NCBI RefSeq assembly: GCF_030124175.1
Contig: NZ_JASKMT010000010.1
Span: 1 to 64,000, forward strand
Direction of reading: 5' to 3'
Length of the DNA stretch: 64,000 nucleotides
Origin: Streptomyces sp. 549
Lineage (GTDB): Bacteria; Actinomycetota; Actinomycetes; Streptomycetales; Streptomycetaceae
The notes beneath the pieces were generated by a model. The model saw nothing but the letters and a program-made list of their open reading frames with translations, made no database searches and was not told the DNA's origin. Below, piece after piece: positions 1 through 8,969 of this stretch (position 1 is its first letter; the number at the start of each line of letters is the position of its first letter). Position numbers and translations under genes: made by a program.

Positions 1-75
1 AACCCGGAAGCTAAGCCTTTCAGCGCCGATGGTACTGCATGCGGGAGCGTGTGGGAGAGTAGGACGCCGCCGAAC
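1..75 (+). rRNA. rrf: 5S rRNA, 3' part
   Basis: The first bases match the 3' two-thirds of actinobacterial 5S rRNA, including the AAGCTAAGCC segment, the GGTACTGC loop and the GGGAGAGTAGG 3' strand that closes the molecule. The 5' end lies outside the window, so this is the tail of an rRNA operon read left to right. The 3' boundary is approximate. A strong hairpin follows within about 15 bases. Confidence 0.93.
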
Positions 76-85
76 GATTATTGCG

Positions 86-121
86 AGGAAAGCCCTGCTG
101 GGAAACCAGCGGGGCTTTCCT
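86..121 (+). terminator. rRNA operon terminator
   Basis: A GC-rich hairpin, with AGGAAAGCCC at 86-95 pairing with GGGCTTTCCT at 112-121 and a short inner stem around a GAAA loop, lies directly after the 5S rRNA. It is placed to end the rRNA operon before the next gene. It has no long T tract, which is normal for Streptomyces. Confidence 0.85.
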
Positions 122-209
122 GCGTTCACAGCCGGGCCCGTGCGTGGCCCGTGCCGGCCACCCGATAGGGTCGGGGGGCATCGTAGGTTCGTTCTCACAG
201 GAGGCCCGG

Positions 210-818
210 GTGGAGGTCCAGGAGACCCGCATCCAGACCGACCGGATCCTCACCATCCCCAACATGCTGAGCATGGCGAGGCTCGTCGGAGTCCCCGTCT
301 TCCTCTGGCTGATTCTGCTGCCCGAGTTCGGCGGGCCCAACATGGACCTGTGGGCGCTGCTCATCCTGGCGCTGAGCGGCATCAGCGACTACCTCGACGG
401 CAAGTTGGCCAGGCGCTGGAACCAGGTCAGCGGCCTCGGCCGCATCCTCGACCCGGCCGCTGACCGCCTGTACATCCTGTCGACCCTGCTGGGCCTGACC
501 TGGCGCGGCATCCTGCCGCTGTGGCTGACCGGCCTCCTGCTCGCCCGTGAGCTGGTTCTGCTGGTCATGGTGTGGATCCTGGACCGGCGCGGCTACGCAC
601 CGCCGCAGGTCAACTTTCTCGGGAAGGCCGCGACCTTCAACCTGATGTACGCATTCCCACTGCTGCTTCTCAGTGACGGAAACGGATGGATTCCGTCACT
701 CGCTGCGATTTTCGGATGGGCGTTCGCAGGTTGGGGTACAACTCTGTACTGGTGGGCAGGAATCCTCTACGTGGTTCAGGTCCGCCGGATTATCCGGGCA
801 GACACTGCAGCCGACTGA
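210..818 (+). CDS. CDP-alcohol phosphatidyltransferase
   Basis: This integral membrane enzyme transfers a phosphatidyl group from CDP-diacylglycerol to an alcohol in phospholipid synthesis. The family signature is complete: SDYLDGKLARRW is followed by G-RIL-D-PAA-D, giving D-x2-DG-x2-AR-x8-G-x3-D-x3-D near residues 58-84. Several hydrophobic segments follow. I chose the GTG at 210 because CAGGAGG lies just upstream; an earlier ATG at 81 would run through the 5S terminator. Position beside the DUF881/Sbp/GarA genes corresponds to pgsA2 (Rv1822) of M. tuberculosis. The alcohol substrate cannot be read from sequence, so I give no symbol. Confidence 0.88.
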   Translation: MEVQETRIQTDRILTIPNMLSMARLVGVPVFLWLILLPEFGGPNMDLWALLILALSGISDYLDGKLARRWNQVSGLGRILDPAADRLYILSTLLGLTWRGILPLWLTGLLLARELVLLVMVWILDRRGYAPPQVNFLGKAATFNLMYAFPLLLLSDGNGWIPSLAAIFGWAFAGWGTTLYWWAGILYVVQVRRIIRADTAAD

Positions 819-932
819 GCAGCCTCCCGGCAACGTCGCCGAAGCAGGGGCGGGCCGGGCGCACGCCACACCGACCGTCCGACAGGCTCAGCCGGCCAGG
901 ACCGTCGTCTCTTCAAGGAGGACGCTACCGAC

Positions 933-3428
933 ATGAAGGCCGTCGTGATGGCTGGTGGCGAAGGCACACGTCTTCGTCCCATGACCGCGAGCATGCCCAA
1001 ACCGCTCCTGCCTGTCGTCAACAGGCCGATCATGGAGCACGTACTGAGGCTGCTCAAGCGGCACGGCCTCAGTGAAACCGTCGTCACCGTGCAGTTCCTC
1101 GCCTCGCTGGTGAAGAACTACTTCGGTGACGGCGAAGAACTCGGCATGGAACTGACCTATGCCAACGAGGAGAAACCACTCGGCACCGCCGGCAGCGTCA
1201 AGAACGCCGAAGAGGCGCTCAAGGACGACGCCTTCCTGGTGATCTCCGGTGACGCCCTCACCGACTTCGATCTCACCGAACTCATCAACTTCCACCGCGA
1301 GCGCGGTGCCATGGTCACGGTGTGCCTGACGCGGGTCCCCAACCCGCTGGAGTTCGGCATCACCATTGTCGACGACGAGGGCAGGGTCGAACGCTTCCTG
1401 GAGAAGCCGACCTGGGGACAGGTCTTCTCCGACACGGTGAACACCGGCATCTACGTGATGGAACCCGAGGTGTTCGACTACGTCGACCCGGATGTTTCCG
1501 TGGACTGGTCGGGCGACGTGTTCCCGCAGCTCATGAAGGAGGGCAAGCCGATCTACGGCTATGTCGCCGAGGGCTACTGGGAGGACGTCGGAACCCACGA
1601 GAGCTACGTCAAGGCGCAGGCCGACGTGCTCGAGCGGAAAGTCGACGTCGACATCGACGGATTCGAGATCTCGCCCGGCGTGTGGGTGGCCGAGGGAGCC
1701 GAGGTGCACCCCGACGCCGAGCTCCGCGGACCGCTGTACATCGGTGACTACGCCAAGGTCGAAGCCGGCTCCGAGATCCGCGAGCACTCCGTCATCGGTT
1801 CCAACGTCGTCGTCAAGAGCGGTGCCTTCCTGCACAAGACGGTGGTGCACGACAACGTGTACATCGGGCCGCAGAGCAACCTGCGCGGCTGTGTGATCGG
1901 GAAGAACACCGACGTCATGCGGGCGGCCCGGATCGAGGACGGCGCGGTCATCGGCGACGAGTGCCTGATCGGGGAGGAGTCGATCATCCAGGGCAACGTC
2001 CGGGTGTACCCGTTCAAGACCGTCGAGGCCGGCGCGTTCGTCAACACCTCGGTCATCTGGGAGTCGCGCGGACAGGCCTATCTCTTCGGAGCGCGCGGCG
2101 TGTCCGGCATCCTCAACGTCGAGATCACCCCGGAACTGGCCGTACGGCTGGCCGGCGCCTACGCCACGACGCTCAAGAAGGGGTCGACGGTCACGACCGC
2201 CCGTGACCACTCCCGAGGCGCCAGGGCACTCAAACGCGCCATGATCTCCGCACTGCAGACCAGTGCGATCGACGTGCGCGACCTGGAGAACGTGCCGCTT
2301 CCCGTCGCCCGGCAGCAGACCGCGCGCGGCAGCGCCGGCGGCATCATGATCCGCACCACGCCCGGCGTGCCGGACTCCGTGGACATCATGTTCTTCGACG
2401 AACGAGGCGCCGACCTCTCCCAGGGCGCCCAGCGCAAACTGGACCGGGTCTACGCCCGCCAGGAGTACCGCAGGGCGTTCCCCGGCGAGATCGGTGACCT
2501 GCGGTTCCCGGCGAGCGTGTTCGACTCCTACACCGGGTCGCTGCTGCGGGCGGTCGACACCACCGGCGTCGCCGACGCGGGGCTGAAGGTCGTGGTCGAC
2601 GCGTCCAACGGCAGCGCCGGCCTGGTGCTCCCCAGTCTGCTCGGACGGCTCGGCGTGGACGCGCTGACCATCAACCCCGGGCTTGACGAGTCCCGGCCCA
2701 CCGAGACGGCCGAGACCCGGCGGGCCGGGCTGGTCCGGCTCGGCGAGATAGTGGCTTCCGCTCGGGCCGCGTTCGGGGTCCGGTTCGACCCAGTAGGCGA
2801 GAAACTCAGCCTCGTCGACGAACGCGGGCGGATCATCGAGGACCAGCGCGCCCTGCTGGTCATGCTCGACCTGATCGCCGCGGAGCGCCGCAGCGGGCAG
2901 GTGGCGCTGCCGGTCACCACCACCCGCATCGCGGAGCAGGTGGCGGCCTACCACGGTACGCAGGTGGAGTGGACAACCACCTCGCCCGACGACCTGACCA
3001 GGGTCGGAAGGGAGGAGACCACCGTCTTCGGCGGTGACGGGCGCGGCGGGTTCATCGTTCCCGAGTTCAGCTCCGTCTTCGACGGGTGCGCCGCGTTCGT
3101 CCGGCTGATCGGCCTGGTGGCCCGCACCCAGCTCACCCTGAGCCAGATCGACGCCCGCATACCGCAGGCCCACGTCGTACGCCGTGACCTCGCCACCCCC
3201 TGGGCGGTCAAGGGACTGGTGATGCGGAGCGTGGTCGAGGCCGCCGGCGACCGGTCGGTGGACACCACCGACGGCGTGCGGGTCGTCGAGCCCGACGGCC
3301 GCTGGGTGATGGTGCTGCCCGACCCGGCGGAAGCCGTCACCCACCTGTGGGCGGAGGGCCCGGACGAGGCGTCCGCCCAGGCGCTGCTCGACGAGTGGGC
3401 GACCGTGGTGGACGGCGCCGGACGCTGA
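933..3428 (+). CDS. Mannose-1-phosphate guanylyltransferase / phosphomannomutase fusion
   Basis: This 831-residue protein has three parts. Residues 1-235 form a sugar nucleotidyltransferase with the [11 protein letters not shown] signature and PKPLLPV. Residues 250-375 are hexapeptide left-handed beta-helix repeats. Residues 385-825 are a phosphohexomutase. The expected role is making GDP-mannose for protein O-mannosylation and envelope glycans. The mutase phosphoserine loop is TARDHSRGA instead of the usual TASHNP, and the metal-binding loop reads FGGDGRGG instead of DxDGDRR, so the mutase may be weak or non-catalytic. An AAGGAGG ribosome site lies 10 bases before the ATG. The gene stands alone between the phosphatidyltransferase and a terminator. 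Confidence 0.88.
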   Translation: MKAVVMAGGEGTRLRPMTASMPKPLLPVVNRPIMEHVLRLLKRHGLSETVVTVQFLASLVKNYFGDGEELGMELTYANEEKPLGTAGSVKNAEEALKDDAFLVISGDALTDFDLTELINFHRERGAMVTVCLTRVPNPLEFGITIVDDEGRVERFLEKPTWGQVFSDTVNTGIYVMEPEVFDYVDPDVSVDWSGDVFPQLMKEGKPIYGYVAEGYWEDVGTHESYVKAQADVLERKVDVDIDGFEISPGVWVAEGAEVHPDAELRGPLYIGDYAKVEAGSEIREHSVIGSNVVVKSGAFLHKTVVHDNVYIGPQSNLRGCVIGKNTDVMRAARIEDGAVIGDECLIGEESIIQGNVRVYPFKTVEAGAFVNTSVIWESRGQAYLFGARGVSGILNVEITPELAVRLAGAYATTLKKGSTVTTARDHSRGARALKRAMISALQTSAIDVRDLENVPLPVARQQTARGSAGGIMIRTTPGVPDSVDIMFFDERGADLSQGAQRKLDRVYARQEYRRAFPGEIGDLRFPASVFDSYTGSLLRAVDTTGVADAGLKVVVDASNGSAGLVLPSLLGRLGVDALTINPGLDESRPTETAETRRAGLVRLGEIVASARAAFGVRFDPVGEKLSLVDERGRIIEDQRALLVMLDLIAAERRSGQVALPVTTTRIAEQVAAYHGTQVEWTTTSPDDLTRVGREETTVFGGDGRGGFIVPEFSSVFDGCAAFVRLIGLVARTQLTLSQIDARIPQAHVVRRDLATPWAVKGLVMRSVVEAAGDRSVDTTDGVRVVEPDGRWVMVLPDPAEAVTHLWAEGPDEASAQALLDEWATVVDGAGR

Positions 3429-3480
3429 CCGGCTGCCACATCGGGTGAACCGCCTGGCGGCGCCCCGCCGGGCGGCAGCC

Positions 3481-3529
3481 GAACGGCCCACCGGAAAGGA
3501 CCCGATCCGGTCCACCGGTGGGCCCGTTC
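3481..3529 (+). terminator. Hairpin terminator after the GDP-mannose gene
   Basis: GAACGGCCCACCGG at 3481-3494 pairs with CCGGTGGGCCCGTTC at 3515-3529, with one bulged base and a 20-base loop. It follows the upstream stop codon by about 50 bases and precedes the DUF881 operon. Confidence 0.7.
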
Positions 3530-3564
3530 GGCGGTAGCACCCGCGACGTGCGACGATGTGCGGC

Positions 3565-4461
3565 ATGTCGCAGCAGCACCCCGACCCGGGCCCCCCGCAG
3601 CGGCCCGCGCGACCCGACGCCTCGATGTCGCTGCTGACCAACGTGATGGATCACAGCCTGGACGACGGCTATGCGGAAGCGTCCCGGCGCAGGGATCAGG
3701 AGGGGACCTCCGGCCTGCCCAGGACGCTGCGCGCGAAGCTGTGGCTCGCCGTCGGCCTGGTGCTGGCCGCGCTGGTGGTCACCCTCGGCGCCGCGCAGGC
3801 GCGGTTCGCGGCGCCCACGGTGGCCAAGGAGCGGCAGGAACTCATCGACCGGATCGAGAAGGGGTCTGCCGCCGCCGACGACCTGCAGCGGCGGGTGGAG
3901 TCCCTGCGCGAGACGGTGGACGCGCAGCAGCGGGAGGCGCTCAAGGAGCAGGGCGGCGGCACCGGCGACCTCGTCGCCCTCCTGGCCGGGGCCACTCCGG
4001 TCGAGGGGCCGGGCGTCAAGCTGGTGGTGGACGACGCGAAGGGCACCGGAGGCGAAGCCGGCGGGCCCCGGGAGAGCAGCCACTTCTCCGACACCGGACG
4101 TGTCAGGGACCGGGACATGCAGCGGGTCGTCAACGGCCTGTGGGAGTCCGGTGCCGAAGCCCTGTCCGTCAACGGCCACCGGCTGACCGCGCTTTCGGCG
4201 ATCAGGGCGGCGGGCGACGCGATACTCGTCGACAACCGGCCGCTGGTGCCGCCGTACACGCTGCTCGCCGTCGGCGACGGCCGACGGCTCAGCACCACCT
4301 TCCAGGACAGCGCGGACGGCCAGTACCTGCACGTGCTCCAGGAGAACTACGGAATCCGTACGAACATCTCCGTGCAGGACTCGGTGCGGCTGCCGGCCGC
4401 GCCCAGCCTGGTGGTCCGCACGGCAGAGCCGCTGAAGACAGGAAAGGGCAGCAACTCGTGA
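3565..4461 (+). CDS. DUF881 family membrane-anchored protein (first copy)
   Basis: A protein of about 298 residues has a short cytoplasmic N-terminus, one transmembrane helix at about residues 54-74 (LWLAVGLVLAALVVTLGAAQ), a coiled-coil stretch, then the DUF881 domain. DUF881 proteins occur in pairs around a small basic protein in actinobacteria and clostridia; Rv1823 is the likely counterpart. Molecular function is unknown, and a role in division or sporulation is only a guess. The start could be the ATG at 3556 or at 3565; neither has a clear ribosome site. The stop overlaps the next GTG start, so the two genes are translationally coupled. Confidence 0.85.
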   Translation: MSQQHPDPGPPQRPARPDASMSLLTNVMDHSLDDGYAEASRRRDQEGTSGLPRTLRAKLWLAVGLVLAALVVTLGAAQARFAAPTVAKERQELIDRIEKGSAAADDLQRRVESLRETVDAQQREALKEQGGGTGDLVALLAGATPVEGPGVKLVVDDAKGTGGEAGGPRESSHFSDTGRVRDRDMQRVVNGLWESGAEALSVNGHRLTALSAIRAAGDAILVDNRPLVPPYTLLAVGDGRRLSTTFQDSADGQYLHVLQENYGIRTNISVQDSVRLPAAPSLVVRTAEPLKTGKGSNS

Positions 4462-4790
4462 TCGCTGTACTGGGCCTCATCGTGGGCGTCGTGGCGGGGC
4501 TCGTGCTCCGTCCTGTGGTGCCGACCGTCGTGGAGCCCTACCTGCCCATCGCGGTGGTGGCCGCGCTCGACGCGGTGTTCGGCGGCCTGAGGGCCATCCT
4601 GGACGGCATCTTCGACGACAAGGTCTTTGTCGTCTCCTTCCTCTCCAACGTCGTCGTGGCCGCACTGATCGTCTTCCTAGGCGACAAACTGGGCGTGGGC
4701 GCGCAGCTGTCCACGGGGGTGGTCGTCGTGCTGGGCATCCGGATCTTCTCCAACGCAGCCGCCATCCGACGTCACATCTTCCGGGCGTGA
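4458..4790 (+). CDS. sbp: Small basic protein (DUF1290), membrane
   Basis: This 110-residue protein has three hydrophobic segments (about 2-20, 30-48 and 55-75) and a basic C-terminus ending in AAIRRHIFRA. It matches the small basic protein family that always sits between two DUF881 genes (Rv1824 in M. tuberculosis). The GTG start overlaps the upstream stop as GTGA, and the next gene begins 9 bases after the stop, so the trio forms one operon. Its biochemical role is not known. Confidence 0.88.
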   Translation: MIAVLGLIVGVVAGLVLRPVVPTVVEPYLPIAVVAALDAVFGGLRAILDGIFDDKVFVVSFLSNVVVAALIVFLGDKLGVGAQLSTGVVVVLGIRIFSNAAAIRRHIFRA

Positions 4791-4799
4791 GGTACGGCC

Positions 4800-5831
4800 A
4801 TGAGTGAGCACAGGAACCCGCCGGAGGGCGGCGACGCCCCCCGCCGGGACGGCGACGGTCCCGACCGCGGCGGAGCCCGCCCCGGCCGTCCGGCCGGGGA
4901 AGCGCCCGCAGCCGGGCCTGGGCGCGACCGGCCCGCGGTTGAGCCGGGCACGTCCGCCCGGGCCGGGGACGCCGCGCCGGGCAGGAGCAGGACGGCCGAC
5001 ACGGCTTCCCGCCCCACCGCCGGCGCGGCTCCTGGGAAGGCCGCTGCGGACAGCGAGCCCGCCGACGGCTCCGAGGGCGGCGCAGGGGAGGCGCAGGGGG
5101 AACCCGACGCGCTCACCGGTCGGCAGCGGCTGGTCGCCGGCCTGTGGCCGCCCCGGGTCAACCGCAAGCAACTCGTCGCGGCGCTGCTGCTGTTCGTGCT
5201 GGGGTTGGGGCTGGCCATCCAGGTACGGTCCACCAGCGAGGACAGCGCGCTCCGAGGGGCCCGCCAGGAGGACCTGGTGCGCATCCTGGGGGAGATGGAC
5301 GACCGCACGACGCGGTTGGAGGACGAGAAGCGCCGCCTGGAGGGGCAGCGGTCGGAGCTGGAGAACAGTTCCGACCAGGCCGAGGAGGCGCGCAAGCAGA
5401 CCCGGGAACGCGAACAGCAGCTGGGGGTGCTGGCGGGCACGGTGGGTGCCGAGGGGCCGGGCATCCAGCTGGAGATCGCCGACCCGGCCGGAGCCGTCAA
5501 GGCCGACCAACTGCTCAACGCCATCCAGGAACTCAGGGCGGCCGGCGCGGAGGCGATCCAGATCAACGACGTACGGGTGGTCGCCCGTACCTACTTCACC
5601 GACGCCGGCGGCGGTGTGCGCATCGACGGCCGCCGGGTCACTGCGCCGTACCGGTTCGAGGTCATCGGGCAACCGCAGGACCTGGAACCGGCGCTCAACA
5701 TCCCCGGCGGGGTCGTGCAGACCCTGCAGAAGGAGCAGGCGACCGTCGAGATCAGCCGTTCGGAGAAGATCGTCGTGGACGCCTTGCGGTCTGCGAAGCG
5801 GCCTGACTACGCTCAGTCGTCATCGCAGTGA
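4800..5831 (+). CDS. DUF881 family membrane-anchored protein (second copy)
   Basis: A 343-residue protein starts with about 115 Pro/Ala/Gly/Arg-rich, probably disordered residues. One transmembrane helix follows (LVAALLLFVLGLGLAIQV, about residues 123-140), then a coiled coil rich in Glu, Arg and Gln, then the DUF881 domain with GPGIQLEIADP and the conserved QLLNAIQELRAAGAEAI helix. It is the partner of the first DUF881 copy and corresponds to Rv1825. In M. tuberculosis gcvH follows here; in this window gcvH is absent and the FHA gene comes next after 200 non-coding bases. Confidence 0.87.
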   Translation: MSEHRNPPEGGDAPRRDGDGPDRGGARPGRPAGEAPAAGPGRDRPAVEPGTSARAGDAAPGRSRTADTASRPTAGAAPGKAAADSEPADGSEGGAGEAQGEPDALTGRQRLVAGLWPPRVNRKQLVAALLLFVLGLGLAIQVRSTSEDSALRGARQEDLVRILGEMDDRTTRLEDEKRRLEGQRSELENSSDQAEEARKQTREREQQLGVLAGTVGAEGPGIQLEIADPAGAVKADQLLNAIQELRAAGAEAIQINDVRVVARTYFTDAGGGVRIDGRRVTAPYRFEVIGQPQDLEPALNIPGGVVQTLQKEQATVEISRSEKIVVDALRSAKRPDYAQSSSQ

Positions 5832-6032
5832 CCGGAGGGTGCACGAGGTGTCAGGCTGCGGGGTGATCGGGGTCACGTGCTTCCCGGGGGGTCGGCGGTC
5901 CGGTGGGGGGTCGCGTGGGGGAAACTGTCTGAAGGCTACGGACGTTGCAGGGATGTCCGGATCGGCCGGAGTGTGCGTCGAGGGTCTGTCCTGCCCCACG
6001 GGCGGGTCTGTTTCATGCGAGGGGAAGCGCCC

Positions 6033-6815
6033 GTGAGTTTTCTTGCGAAGTTGTTCGGCAAGCGCCAGTCCGAGGGGGAGGGCGCGCCGCGTCACCGTGC
6101 CCCCCGGCACGGCGACGCCGGGTCGCCGCCGGCCGAGGACGGCGCAGAGCGGCCGTTGTTCCGGGACGAGGTGGAACCCGCCCACGGCGAATCGGGTGGT
6201 CACGGCCCGGTCTCTGTTGACCAGGGTGCCTCGGGCCGCATAGGTTTCGAAGAACCATCAACCTCAAGTAAGGGTGGAGGGTTCAACGTGCCGGTCTGTA
6301 CGAGGTGCGGGAACCGCGCTGCGGAATCCAGCCGGTTCTGCTCCAACTGCGGTGCGCCGCTGCGCGGCGGGGTCCCGGCCGCCGAGCGGCCGTCGGAGAC
6401 GACCTCCACCATCTCGATCTCCGGCCTGGAGGCGTACGACGCGGAGGCCACCGGGCAGACCCCGATGCTCTCCCCGGAGGCGCTGGCGGCGGTCGAGGCG
6501 CTGCCGACGGGGTCGGCGCTCCTGGTGGTGCGCCGCGGCCCCAACTCAGGGAGCCGCTTCCTGCTGGACGGTGAGCTGACCACTGCGGGACGCCACCCGC
6601 AGAGCGACATCTTCCTGGACGACGTGACCGTGTCGCGCCGTCACGTGGAGTTCCGCCGCGGTCAGGACGGGCTGTTCACCGCATCCGACGTGGGCAGCCT
6701 CAACGGCACCTACGTCAACCGCGAGCCGATCGACTCGGCCGTCCTCGCGAACGGCGACGAGGTGCAGATCGGCAAGTTCCGGCTGGTCTTCTTCGCGAGC
6801 CAGCGAGGCGTCTGA
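6033..6815 (+). CDS. garA: Zinc-ribbon FHA-domain protein, GarA/OdhI type
   Basis: Residues 89-107 form a CxxC...CxxC zinc ribbon (CTRCGN...CSNCGA), residues 122-126 read ETTST, and residues 155-255 are an FHA domain with GR-HPQSDIFLDD, VSRRHVEF and NGTYVN. GarA and OdhI carry the same ETTS phospho-threonine motif, which PknG or PknB phosphorylates to control 2-oxoglutarate metabolism, so a similar signalling role is likely. The GTG at 6033 has AGGGGAA upstream. A second GTG at 6288 has an even better site (GGTGGAGGG, 6 bases away) and would start exactly at the zinc ribbon, so two protein forms are possible. The following gene is an FtsR-type regulator, as in other actinobacteria. Confidence 0.86.
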   Translation: MSFLAKLFGKRQSEGEGAPRHRAPRHGDAGSPPAEDGAERPLFRDEVEPAHGESGGHGPVSVDQGASGRIGFEEPSTSSKGGGFNVPVCTRCGNRAAESSRFCSNCGAPLRGGVPAAERPSETTSTISISGLEAYDAEATGQTPMLSPEALAAVEALPTGSALLVVRRGPNSGSRFLLDGELTTAGRHPQSDIFLDDVTVSRRHVEFRRGQDGLFTASDVGSLNGTYVNREPIDSAVLANGDEVQIGKFRLVFFASQRGV

Positions 6816-6837
6816 GCAACCCGCCCAGGGAAGGTTC

Positions 6838-7593
6838 ATGCATCACACACCGTCGGGCGGTGCCGGAAGCGGCACCGCCGCCGCGGAGCTGGGGCCGATG
6901 AGCATCGGTGCCGTGCTCCATCTGCTGCGTGAAGAGTTCCCCGAGGTCACGATCTCGAAGATCCGCTTCCTGGAGTCCGAGGGACTGGTCGAGCCGCAGC
7001 GCACGCCGTCCGGGTACCGCAAGTTCAGCCAGGACGACGTGCGCCGGCTCGCGCTGGTGCTGCGCATGCAGCGCGACCAGTACCTGCCGCTGAAGGTCAT
7101 CAGGGAGCACCTGGACGCCCTGGACCGCGGTGAACCGCTGCCCGTGCCCGCCCAGGCCCGCGACCCGCTGGACGCCGTCACGGAGGCCGTGGAGGGCGTC
7201 ACGGCGGACGCGGCGGCGGCCCCGGGCCCGCGGATGGGCCGGGCCGAGCTGCTCGCGGCTGCGGGGGTCGGCGAGGCGGAGCTGGGCGAGTGGGAGGCAT
7301 ACGGCCTTGTGGGGCCCGCTCCCGGCGGCGGGTATCCGGCCGGGACGGTCGAGGTGGCGCGGCTCGTCGCCGACCTCGGGCGGTTCGGGCTGGAGCCGCG
7401 TCACCTGCGTGCCGTAAAGGCGGCCGCAGAACGTGAGGCGGGGCTGGTCGAGCAGGTCGTCGCCCCGCTCCGGCGGCACCGGAACCCGCAGACCAGGGCC
7501 CGTGCGGACGCCACCGCAAGCGAAATGGCGGCCCTCTCGGTACGGCTGCACGCGGCGCTCGTGCAGTCAGCGCTGCGGGTCCGCCTGCACTGA
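6838..7593 (+). CDS. ftsR: MerR-family regulator, FtsR type
   Basis: A 251-residue regulator carries a MerR DNA-binding domain at about residues 20-90 (ISKIRFLESEGLVEPQRTPS then GYRKFSQDDVRRL) but no cysteine cluster for metal sensing. Sequence and position between a GarA/OdhI protein and a DUF151 protein correspond to Rv1828 of M. tuberculosis and FtsR of Corynebacterium glutamicum, a regulator linked to ftsZ expression. The C-terminal half is probably a dimerisation or ligand domain. The gene starts 22 bases after the FHA stop with GGGAAGG upstream, so they are probably cotranscribed. Family is secure; the division role here is inferred. Confidence 0.85.
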   Translation: MHHTPSGGAGSGTAAAELGPMSIGAVLHLLREEFPEVTISKIRFLESEGLVEPQRTPSGYRKFSQDDVRRLALVLRMQRDQYLPLKVIREHLDALDRGEPLPVPAQARDPLDAVTEAVEGVTADAAAAPGPRMGRAELLAAAGVGEAELGEWEAYGLVGPAPGGGYPAGTVEVARLVADLGRFGLEPRHLRAVKAAAEREAGLVEQVVAPLRRHRNPQTRARADATASEMAALSVRLHAALVQSALRVRLH

Positions 7594-7655
7594 CCGGCGG
7601 CACCTGGCGGATGCCCGACTACCCAAACAGGTGGCGCACGACCTAGGGTTGCTGT

Positions 7656-8129
7656 GTGAACGAGCTCGACGTCGTGGGTGTCCGAGTGGAAATGCCCTCC
7701 AACCAGCCGATCGTGCTCCTGCGTGAAGTGGGAGGCGACCGTTACCTCCCCATCTGGATCGGTCCAGGGGAGGCCACAGCCATTGCCTTCGCCCAGCAGG
7801 GCATGACCCCGGCCCGGCCGCTGACGCATGACCTCTTCAAGGACGTGCTGGACGCGGTGGGCCAGGAGCTCACCGCCGTCCGCATCACGGACCTGCGTGA
7901 GGGCGTCTTCTACGCGGAGCTGGTCTTCGCCAGCGGGGTCGAGGTGAGTGCCAGGCCGTCCGACGCGATAGCGCTGGCACTGCGCACCGGAACCCCCATC
8001 TACGGCAGTGACGGCGTCCTGGACGACGCCGGCATCGCCATCCCGGACGAACAGGAGGACGAGGTGGAGAAGTTCCGCGAGTTCCTCGACCAGATCTCAC
8101 CCGAGGACTTCGGTTCCAGCAACCAGTGA
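7656..8129 (+). CDS. DUF151 bifunctional nuclease family protein
   Basis: This 157-residue protein has the DUF151 fold: VRVEMPSNQPIVLLREVGG, YLPIWIGPGEA, and ARPSDAIALALRTGTPIY. Members include plant BBD bifunctional nucleases and the structurally known Thermotoga TM0160; the bacterial function is unsettled. The C-terminal tail is acidic. The position between two MerR genes matches Rv1829. A GTG start is used, and a TATA-poor spacer of 62 bases separates it from the upstream regulator. Confidence 0.88.
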   Translation: MNELDVVGVRVEMPSNQPIVLLREVGGDRYLPIWIGPGEATAIAFAQQGMTPARPLTHDLFKDVLDAVGQELTAVRITDLREGVFYAELVFASGVEVSARPSDAIALALRTGTPIYGSDGVLDDAGIAIPDEQEDEVEKFREFLDQISPEDFGSSNQ

Positions 8130-8311
8130 TCCCGGGTCAGGTGGCCAAACTCTCGCCTGTTCCCCGAACGGCGCCGACCAAACCACACATCGGGTGGTTA
8201 TCACCCGGCGTGGCGAGCGCGGCGATCGTTGACGCACCCCCAGTGACTGCCTACCGTCGTGGAGGCAGGTTCCGGGAGGACTCCCGGAGCGTGAAGGGAT
8301 GGAGGGTCGGC

Positions 8312-8911
8312 GTGAGAAGCACCGGCGACAGCCAGGCGGCCGGCGGCTCGGTTCCGCTGCACGGGGCTCCCGTGCAGCCTTCTTCCGGCCCTGGCCCGGT
8401 GGCCGACGACCCGCCCGCGGAGCAGGTGGGGTACCGGGGCCCGACGGCCTGTGCGGCGGCCGGCATCACGTACCGCCAACTGGACTACTGGGCGCGCACC
8501 GGACTCGTCGAGCCCAGCATCCGGCCCGCCTACGGCTCGGGGACGCAGCGCCTCTACGGCTTCCGCGACGTGGTCGTGCTGAAGATCGTCAAGCGGCTGC
8601 TGGACGCGGGTGTGTCCCTGCAGAACATCCGCGTGGCGGTGAGCCACCTCCGGGCCCGCGGCATCTCCGACCTGACCCGGATGACGCTGATGAGCGACGG
8701 CGCCACGGTCTACGAGTGCTCCTCGCCCGACGAGGTCGTCGACCTGCTCCAGGGCGGGCAGGGGGTCTTCGGCATCGCGGTGGGCGTCGTCTGGCGCGAC
8801 GTGGAGTCGACGCTGTCCCAGCTGCATGCCGAGCGGATCGACACCGGGGAGACGCTCACCCGCGACAACCCGGCAGACGAGCTGGCCAGGCGCCGCAACC
8901 GCGCGGTCTGA
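8312..8911 (+). CDS. MerR-family regulator (Rv1830-like)
   Basis: A 199-residue regulator has a MerR helix-turn-helix at about residues 45-115 (ACAAAGITYRQLDYWARTGL, then LYGFRDVVVLKIVKRLLDAG). The C-terminal half is short and has no metal-binding cysteine pattern. It corresponds by sequence style and position to Rv1830, the second MerR gene of this conserved region. I chose the GTG at 8312 because GGAGGG lies 5 bases upstream; an in-frame GTG at 8291 is the alternative. Target genes are unknown. Confidence 0.85.
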   Translation: MRSTGDSQAAGGSVPLHGAPVQPSSGPGPVADDPPAEQVGYRGPTACAAAGITYRQLDYWARTGLVEPSIRPAYGSGTQRLYGFRDVVVLKIVKRLLDAGVSLQNIRVAVSHLRARGISDLTRMTLMSDGATVYECSSPDEVVDLLQGGQGVFGIAVGVVWRDVESTLSQLHAERIDTGETLTRDNPADELARRRNRAV

Positions 8912-8969
8912 GCGTGGACGGGCCCGGCCACCGGGCGCCTGTCAGTGGTCTGCGGCAGCATCGGGCAGT

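Noticed and set aside
888..3641. Long leftward frame of 917 codons opposite the GDP-mannose gene
   Set aside because: Composition is Gly/Arg/Val/Ala-rich with no domain, and it mirrors the real gene; it results from GC bias in the third codon position.
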